Part shown: positions 59,815 to 64,000 of the stretch, one piece after another
Layout of the letters: each line of letters starts with the position of its first letter
Numbering within the stretch: position 1 is the stretch's first letter
From: Amycolatopsis saalfeldensis
GTDB taxonomy: Bacteria > Actinomycetota > Actinomycetes > Mycobacteriales > Pseudonocardiaceae
Assembly (NCBI RefSeq): GCF_900110575.1
Contig: NZ_FOEF01000014.1
Span: 177,712 to 241,711 of the forward strand
Direction of reading: 5' to 3'
Length of the DNA stretch: 64,000 bases
Program-made: the position numbers and the translations under genes
Notes under the pieces: model-generated
Told to the model about the DNA's origin: nothing
Databases searched by the model: none
What the model saw: only the letters and a program-made list of their open reading frames with translations

Positions 59815-60348
59815 TCAGTGTTCGGCGAGCACGCGGTCAAGCTCGTGAAGGAAGTAGTCGACGTCGGTGTTCGGGCGCATGGCGTCGCTGGTCGGTGTCG
59901 AGTCGAAGTCGTCGACGTAGTCGGTGTGGTCGCATTCGCAGCAGTCCGGCGCGGTGGCCGGGAACAAATCGCTCGCGACATTGAGATAGGAGGTTTCGAG
60001 CGCGCGGTCACGGAATGTGGGTGCGGTGTAGGTGGCGATCCTGGTCACGACGCGGGCGGCCGGAAATCGGGCGAATAGCTCGTCCAGCACGTCGTAGTGC
60101 GTGTGCCAGCACGCGGAAATGGTGCGGCGCCTGCCCTTCGGGCCGTTGCCCTTGCCGAACGCGGACGCGCTTCCCTTGGCGCCCGGTCCGGTCGTGTCGT
60201 GCGCGCGGAGGGTGAACGTTGCGCGAGGGCCGGCGCCGTTGGCACGGTCCTCCCCCGTGCGGACGGTGATGTTTCCGTCGTACAGAGCGTCGGACACGTC
60301 GCGTACGACGCGGTGAACATCGGTGAAAGACACGCCGTACACGAACAT
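59815..60348 (-). CDS. Hypothetical protein
   Basis: 177 residues. FVYGVSFTDVHRVVRDVSDA at the start, SACWHTHYDVLDELFARFPA in the middle, and CCECDHTDYVDDFDSTP near the end. Similar short proteins occur in actinobacterial plasmids and phages. AAAGGAG upstream of the ATG at 60348. Confidence 0.6.
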   Translation of the reverse strand: MFVYGVSFTDVHRVVRDVSDALYDGNITVRTGEDRANGAGPRATFTLRAHDTTGPGAKGSASAFGKGNGPKGRRRTISACWHTHYDVLDELFARFPAARVVTRIATYTAPTFRDRALETSYLNVASDLFPATAPDCCECDHTDYVDDFDSTPTSDAMRPNTDVDYFLHELDRVLAEH

Positions 60349-60532
60349 GGTGGGACTCCTTTGCTCATTCGAGACGTGGGGTTGTTTGCGTGCGCGCGGA
60401 TGAGTCGAACAGTCCGCAACGGTGATCCGTTGCAACCATTGCGCGCTGTCAGAGCTGCGCGGCGCCCGTGAAGACGGGCGCCGAAATCGCGGCTGGCCAC
60501 TAGGAATTTTCGATTGCGCCTGATTGGTGCTG

Positions 60533-60778
60533 TCAGACTCGCGAGTCGACGCGTCGCACGGCGGCGCCGCATTTCGCGGCAACGTAGTCCGCTGCATCTG
60601 CCAGTGTCGAAAAGCGGTATCGGTATGCCGATAGCGGCACGGGTGCACATGCCCCGTCGGTCGATTCAATGCGCCACCGTCCGCGCGGTGCGCGTTCGCA
60701 GGCGACGAACGCGCACCCGTCATGTGTGAAAGCAGTCGCGCTATCGGTGTCTTGTTCGCCGTAGGTGTCGTCACTCAT
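60533..60778 (-). CDS. Small hypothetical protein
   Basis: 81 residues: an acidic start, GRWRIESTDG, then YRYRFSTLADAADYVAAKC, a short alpha/beta fold. ATG at 60778. An 18-codon frame (60791-60847) with GGAG before its ATG lies directly upstream and could be a leader peptide. Confidence 0.5.
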   Translation of the reverse strand: MSDDTYGEQDTDSATAFTHDGCAFVACERAPRGRWRIESTDGACAPVPLSAYRYRFSTLADAADYVAAKCGAAVRRVDSRV

Positions 60779-60892
60779 GATCCAGCCGTCCTACGCGTAC
60801 TGAAAATGGAGGTCGATAACGTTGTCGTCCCGTTTCGTGGTTGGCATATTGACTCCCTGCTAGTTGGCCAGAATTGACGTGTCGGGTTGGTC

Positions 60893-61192
60893 TCACGCCC
60901 AGCGGGGCTGAAATTCGTCCGGTAGTCCGTCGAAAGTCCACGCGCCGAAGATGCGCTCGTGGCCGGAGCGCACGCGGACGTGCGCACGCGGGATGCAATG
61001 CGACGGGGTGACGGTGGTGTGTTCGCCACGGCGATAGCCGGGACGCTCCGCCGTGACCAGCACCTTGATGTGTCCCCACGTTGCGTAGCCGGTCACTTTC
61101 GCCGGTATCAGGCCCAAGAAACAGTCAATGAAAACGAGGTCACCGGGTCGAATTTCAGTCATTCGGACGTGGCTGGTTTGAGCTACGCTCAT
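60893..61192 (-). CDS. Small hypothetical protein
   Basis: 99 residues, beta-rich; IRPGDLVFIDCFLGLIPAKV and GYATWGHIKVLVTAERPGYR suggest an SH3-like barrel. GAGGA 8 nt upstream of the ATG at 61192. No family recognised. Confidence 0.55.
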   Translation of the reverse strand: MSVAQTSHVRMTEIRPGDLVFIDCFLGLIPAKVTGYATWGHIKVLVTAERPGYRRGEHTTVTPSHCIPRAHVRVRSGHERIFGAWTFDGLPDEFQPRWA

Positions 61193-61264
61193 TTCTCAGT
61201 CCTCATTTGTGCGCGTTTAGGTATTTGGCTGACCGGGTGGCGCCAATCGACCGGGTGTGACTGG

Positions 61265-61507
61265 TTACCAGTCGCCGAAGGTGCAGACGGGCCCGCATTT
61301 GCCCGTAGCGTGGGGTCCGTCCGGTGCGAAATGCGCGCGGCGCGCGAGCCGGTCTTGCTGCTCGTCTCGTGCGCGGTCGGTCCTGCTGCGCATTCCTGCC
61401 CATTCGACGGGTGCGGCACCGGCGAGTAGCTGATCACAGCGGGGGCATCCGGGCGTCTTGCGCCCGAAGACGGGTCCGCCGCACGTGTGTTTCAAGACGG
61501 TTTCCAT
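61265..61507 (-). CDS. Small phage-type zinc-binding protein
   Basis: 80 residues. HTCGGPVFGRKTPGCPRCDQ near the start and GKCGPVCTFGDW at the end give four or more paired cysteines. This pattern is familiar from small actinophage proteins of unknown role. ATG at 61507 with AAAGG upstream. Chosen over an overlapping frame at 61189-61437 because of the conserved cysteines. Confidence 0.6.
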   Translation of the reverse strand: METVLKHTCGGPVFGRKTPGCPRCDQLLAGAAPVEWAGMRSRTDRARDEQQDRLARRAHFAPDGPHATGKCGPVCTFGDW

Positions 61508-61536
61508 GGTTGCGCCTTTCTCGGTGAGGCCAGTCA

Positions 61537-62352
61537 TTAGGCAGCCGTCTGGTAGCCGGTGCCGGGGCACGTCGCCAGTTCGGGAAAGTGGTTGGTTCGG
61601 AAGATTTGCCAGGCTTGTTCTGAATTTGCACGTGCCCGGTTGCGACCCTTGTCAAGGCGGCTGGGGCCGCGCTGCTGTTCGGCTTGCTGGTTCAGCCGTT
61701 GGCGGACAAGCCACGTCACGGCTTGCACCTGATGTGCCGAAACCCGCTCACCAGAGATTCCGGAGATCATTTCCGCGGCACGGTGATACTGACTCACCAC
61801 GTGGTCGTAGTGCCGGCGACTGATCGAACCGTCACGACGCTTGAACCCTTTGAGGGGCGCCGAGTCGTACTCGTCTGAACTGAGTGCGCGACCATTCGCG
61901 ACAGACAGCGCGTGCCGATCGATGACGACGCGCGGGTCTTCGGGATCTTTGTCTCCGCCGTGCTCAATCAGGTGCGCGAAATCGCGAATCTTCGGACCGG
62001 CGAGAATATCTTCATATCGTTCGCCGGACAGCAACCGATCGGCCGCGTGTTTCTGCGAAGTGGACGCGAATATGCCGGATCCCGGTCCGCCAATCCCCTG
62101 CCACTCGCGGAGCACGCGAGCGGCATTGAGAATGTTTCCAATCCATCCTTGCTGTGGCGAGTAGATCGCGAGCATTCCGGCGCCGAGATGGGCGTCACCG
62201 TTAGCGATGACCGTTGCCACGTGGTGCGCGTCGACATACCAGCGCATGCCCTGGGCTATTTCGTCGGGCGTGGCCTGTTCCCAGTGCCACACGATGTTTT
62301 CGTGGCTCACGGGGTGAGCCTGGAACCATGGGTGATCACTGGGGGTGAGCAT
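61537..62352 (-). CDS. Phage-type hypothetical protein (DUF7178-like)
   Basis: 271 residues. WYVDAHHVATVIANGDAHLG, GMLAIYSPQQGWIGNILNA and VSAHQVQAVTWLVRQRLNQQ are the shape of a family common in actinophages and plasmids. ATG at 62352. Base composition here is lower in GC than in the chromosomal part. Function unknown. Confidence 0.65.
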   Translation of the reverse strand: MLTPSDHPWFQAHPVSHENIVWHWEQATPDEIAQGMRWYVDAHHVATVIANGDAHLGAGMLAIYSPQQGWIGNILNAARVLREWQGIGGPGSGIFASTSQKHAADRLLSGERYEDILAGPKIRDFAHLIEHGGDKDPEDPRVVIDRHALSVANGRALSSDEYDSAPLKGFKRRDGSISRRHYDHVVSQYHRAAEMISGISGERVSAHQVQAVTWLVRQRLNQQAEQQRGPSRLDKGRNRARANSEQAWQIFRTNHFPELATCPGTGYQTAA

Positions 62353-62365
62353 TGCGATCAGATCC

Positions 62366-62653
62366 TTACGTGTGATTCACGCTCACCGGCGAGTCGTCCC
62401 ACAAGCGGAACCATTCCGCTACGGCGGTACGCTCGCCGGCCGTTCGTACGTATTTGTCGAGCGCGAGCAATTCGCGCCGCACTTCTCCGACGTCCAGACT
62501 CTGCAATTCGCGCGAGATCTCGTCTCGGGCGTGGTCAAGGTCAATCGCGCCCGATGAGGCCAGGGAATACAGCGCGGATGACATACCGCCGTGCCAATCG
62601 GACGCGATACGTCGCGCTTGTCCGTCGCTGATCATTACGATGACTGCGCTCAC
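62366..62653 (-). CDS. Small hypothetical protein
   Basis: 95 residues from a GTG at 62653 preceded by GAAGGGG. ISDGQARRIASDWHGGMSSA, ALYSLASSGAI and a helical remainder resemble short actinophage proteins. Ends 13 bp before the next gene start. Confidence 0.6.
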   Translation of the reverse strand: MSAVIVMISDGQARRIASDWHGGMSSALYSLASSGAIDLDHARDEISRELQSLDVGEVRRELLALDKYVRTAGERTAVAEWFRLWDDSPVSVNHT

Positions 62654-62667
62654 TATTCCCCTTCGAT

Positions 62668-63063
62668 TCACGCGGCAACCGCGACCGGAACGGATGCCAT
62701 GACGGAAAAGTCGAAAATCGCGACCTGCGCCGTCTCTCGCGCGAGCGTCATTGCTTCGGACAAGTCGGCAGTGACGACGGAAACGTCCAGGTAGACACGG
62801 CCGGAGTCAGGGTCACACCAACCCCCGAGAACGCGACCGGGCAGCGTGAGAGCGCCTTTTGCACGTGCGATGTATTCGTGAAGGTCATTGCTGGTGACGT
62901 GACCGTCGAAAATGTGTTCGTGTTCCGGGTGTACAGCTACCGCGTAGCCGGTACGGACGTCTGAACCGTCGCTAGGGTCGACAGAAAATCCGCCGTCCGG
63001 AACGGACAGAGCGTCCGTCATGGCGCTAATCCGGGCGGACCAATCGATCAGAGTCATAGTCAT
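62668..63063 (-). CDS. Hypothetical protein heading the minus-strand run
   Basis: 131 residues. FSVDPSDGSDVRTGYAVAVH, HEHIFDGHVTSNDLHEYIA and RVLGGWCDPDSGRVYLDVSV indicate an alpha/beta fold. GGAG before the ATG at 63063. It is the first gene of the run that reads left to 53,839, so the promoter should lie between 63,064 and about 63,600. Confidence 0.6.
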   Translation of the reverse strand: MTMTLIDWSARISAMTDALSVPDGGFSVDPSDGSDVRTGYAVAVHPEHEHIFDGHVTSNDLHEYIARAKGALTLPGRVLGGWCDPDSGRVYLDVSVVTADLSEAMTLARETAQVAIFDFSVMASVPVAVAA

Positions 63064-63136
63064 GGCGGTACTCCGTTTCGTGTGCGAAAAGTGTTTGACG
63101 GGCAGCGATTCAGGCCAGTTGTGAGCTGATATGAAA

Positions 63137-63229
63137 ACGCGCAACCCTCACCGTTATGAGATCTCCGCAAAGGGGACACATCCTGTATCCGGGCAATACG
63201 GCACTACTCGCACAGTGAGGGTTGCGCGT
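63137..63229. repeat. Perfect 15-bp inverted repeat
   Basis: ACGCGCAACCCTCAC at 63137-63151 is matched exactly, inverted, at 63215-63229, with 63 bp between. It lies 74 bp upstream of the first gene of the minus-strand run. Size and spacing suit an operator pair, an origin or a nic-site hairpin. Confidence 0.6.
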
Positions 63230-63733
63230 CTCGATAGCACATTCCCTGAATCTTTGATCTCTGTTGTGATAAGCCGTTATGTCTAGTGCGCAATGCAGGG
63301 AACCATGCCCGTACGGGTTTAGCGTGCTATGGGCAGGCGAGAGCGACGCTCTCAAGCCAGAGAAACCCAATGTCGGCAACCGCCTAATACAACCCCGAAC
63401 GCCCACGCATTGTGACGTTTTTCGGTGCTAGACCACCATTGACTTATCTTGGGGACACACCTATGGCAGGCATGCCATTTATGCGCGCTTCTCCGCTTTA
63501 TAGCAAGAGCTTTACGTAGTGAAGCTGCAAGCGCAGTTACTACACATTCCAGACTAGAAATGTGCGTTTGGCTACGCGTCGTTCTTCACGCTGCTCTGCA
63601 CGGATTCGCTGCTGTCCGCACGGCCCAAGCCGCTGCCCGCGCTATGCGGGACTTATGGTTGTTGTCGTTAGGAAAGACACCGTGGTGATCGACTCGCAGG
63701 GCTCCGTGCCCCGGTCCTCGTCGCCTCCTCGGT

Positions 63734-63778
63734 GACTGTCCTGCTGACATGTCTATTAGACACCTAAGTAGGACAGTC
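63734..63778. repeat. Nested dyad (45 bp)
   Basis: Outer arms GACTGTCCT (63734-63742) and AGGACAGTC (63770-63778) enclose the inner palindrome TGTCTATTAGACA (63750-63762). The inner part contains CATGTCTAT, also present twice upstream of the small HTH gene at 45 kb. A likely regulator site or a replication/transfer structure. Confidence 0.55.
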
Positions 63779-63906
63779 TGCAAGAGGGTGCCCTTTGTCG
63801 TGACCTCGCCGTTATCTGATCTTGGATCCGTGCAGCTCAACCGGCATGTGCGCGCGAGGGTGACGCGTTGTGTGCCACTTGGAAGAACGGCATAGGACGT
63901 CAACAA

Positions 63907-64000
63907 CCGGCACGGCGGAGCCCAGCGGCACGGCCGGCGACCGGCACGGCGGAGCCCAGCGGCACGGCCGGCGACCGGCACGGCGGAGCCCAGCGGCACG
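63907..64000. repeat. 34-bp tandem repeat running off the right edge
   Basis: Units 63907-63940 and 63941-63974 are identical, and 26 bp of a third unit reach the edge. Each unit contains CCGGCACGGC and the near-inverse GCGGCACGGCCGG, so units can fold back. Contiguous copies without spacers rule out CRISPR. May be iterons, a partition site, or a simple GC-rich tandem array. Confidence 0.7.

Larger units (their letters stand above)
63064..64000. other. Gene-poor terminal region, candidate promoter/origin/oriT zone
   Basis: No convincing gene in 937 bp. A minus-strand frame (63,110-63,406) ends MCPLCGDLITVRVARFHISS and could encode a small zinc protein, but no start codon with a ribosome site was found. 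The stretch is AT-richer and holds several inverted repeats. TTGACT (63439-63444) with TATGGC 17 bp later (63462-63467) is a possible plus-strand promoter; TATAAA on the minus strand at 63497-63502 may serve the long minus-strand run. Confidence 0.45.

Noticed and set aside
61189..61437. 82-codon minus-strand frame overlapping the small zinc protein
   Set aside because: The other frame (61265-61507) has conserved paired cysteines and a ribosome site; the two cannot both be the main product.
63907..64000. CRISPR array
   Set aside because: Repeat units are contiguous with no unique spacers.
23806..64000. Right attachment site of the element
   Set aside because: No second copy of the tRNA-Ala 3' end was found by reading the window; the element is taken to extend past the edge.

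Overview
The window is GC-rich DNA (over 70 % G+C by eye in the left part) with dense, overlapping genes, many GTG/TTG starts and families typical of mycolate and pseudonocardial actinomycetes (IniB, LuxR/MalT-type regulator, TelA, T4SS of the actinobacterial ICE type). An Amycolatopsis-like or other Pseudonocardiaceae host fits best; this is inference from gene content and base composition, not from a database match. It splits into a chromosomal part (1-23,732) and an integrated mobile element that starts at a tRNA-Ala gene (23,733-23,805) and runs off the right edge.

Chromosomal part. An iniBAC-like operon (3538 to 1, minus strand) is divergent from an Hsp70-like gene coupled to a large LuxR-type regulator of IniR size. 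Rightwards come a GNAT acetyltransferase, a sulfite-oxidase-like enzyme with a flavin reductase, a pentapeptide-repeat protein, small membrane and lipid-binding proteins, an SDR and a serine hydrolase of penicillin-binding fold. A four-gene overlapping operon holds a TelA protein with two substrate-binding-like proteins, one fused to a VWA domain. A coupled pair joins a response regulator/flavoprotein fusion to a cyclic-nucleotide-binding histidine kinase. Last is a secreted ricin-lectin protein with a right-handed beta-helix-like region.

Mobile element. A large serine recombinase lies against the tRNA and its reading frame runs antisense through the whole tRNA gene. Next are a serine-recombinase-like protein lacking the nucleophile and a small regulator. 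A tight five-gene operon (31,528 to 27,496, minus) encodes two methyltransferase-like proteins, a recombinase-domain protein, a VUT/QueT-type 7-deazaguanine precursor transporter and a DpdA-family (tRNA-guanine-transglycosylase-like) protein. This is the best candidate for an undescribed system: an element-borne 7-deazaguanine nucleic-acid modification.

Divergent from it is a conjugation module (32,082-44,784): pilin-like, VirB6-like, PrgI-like, VirB4-like, GP88-like, VirD4/TraG-like, replication-relaxation and lytic transglycosylase/NlpC-P60 proteins. No recognisable relaxase is visible.

Cargo follows: DprA with a YgjP-type metallopeptidase, a metal/chromate-type set (cation-efflux-like, ChrB N-domain, PAP2, MFS), a HEPN protein, a broken chimeric gene and a PAPS-reductase-like protein. 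From 63,063 leftwards to 53,839 is a one-directional run of small phage- and plasmid-type genes of lower GC, headed by a gene-poor region with long inverted repeats and, at the very edge, a 34-bp tandem array that may be an origin, oriT or partition region. No second att site is visible, so the element is longer than 40 kb.
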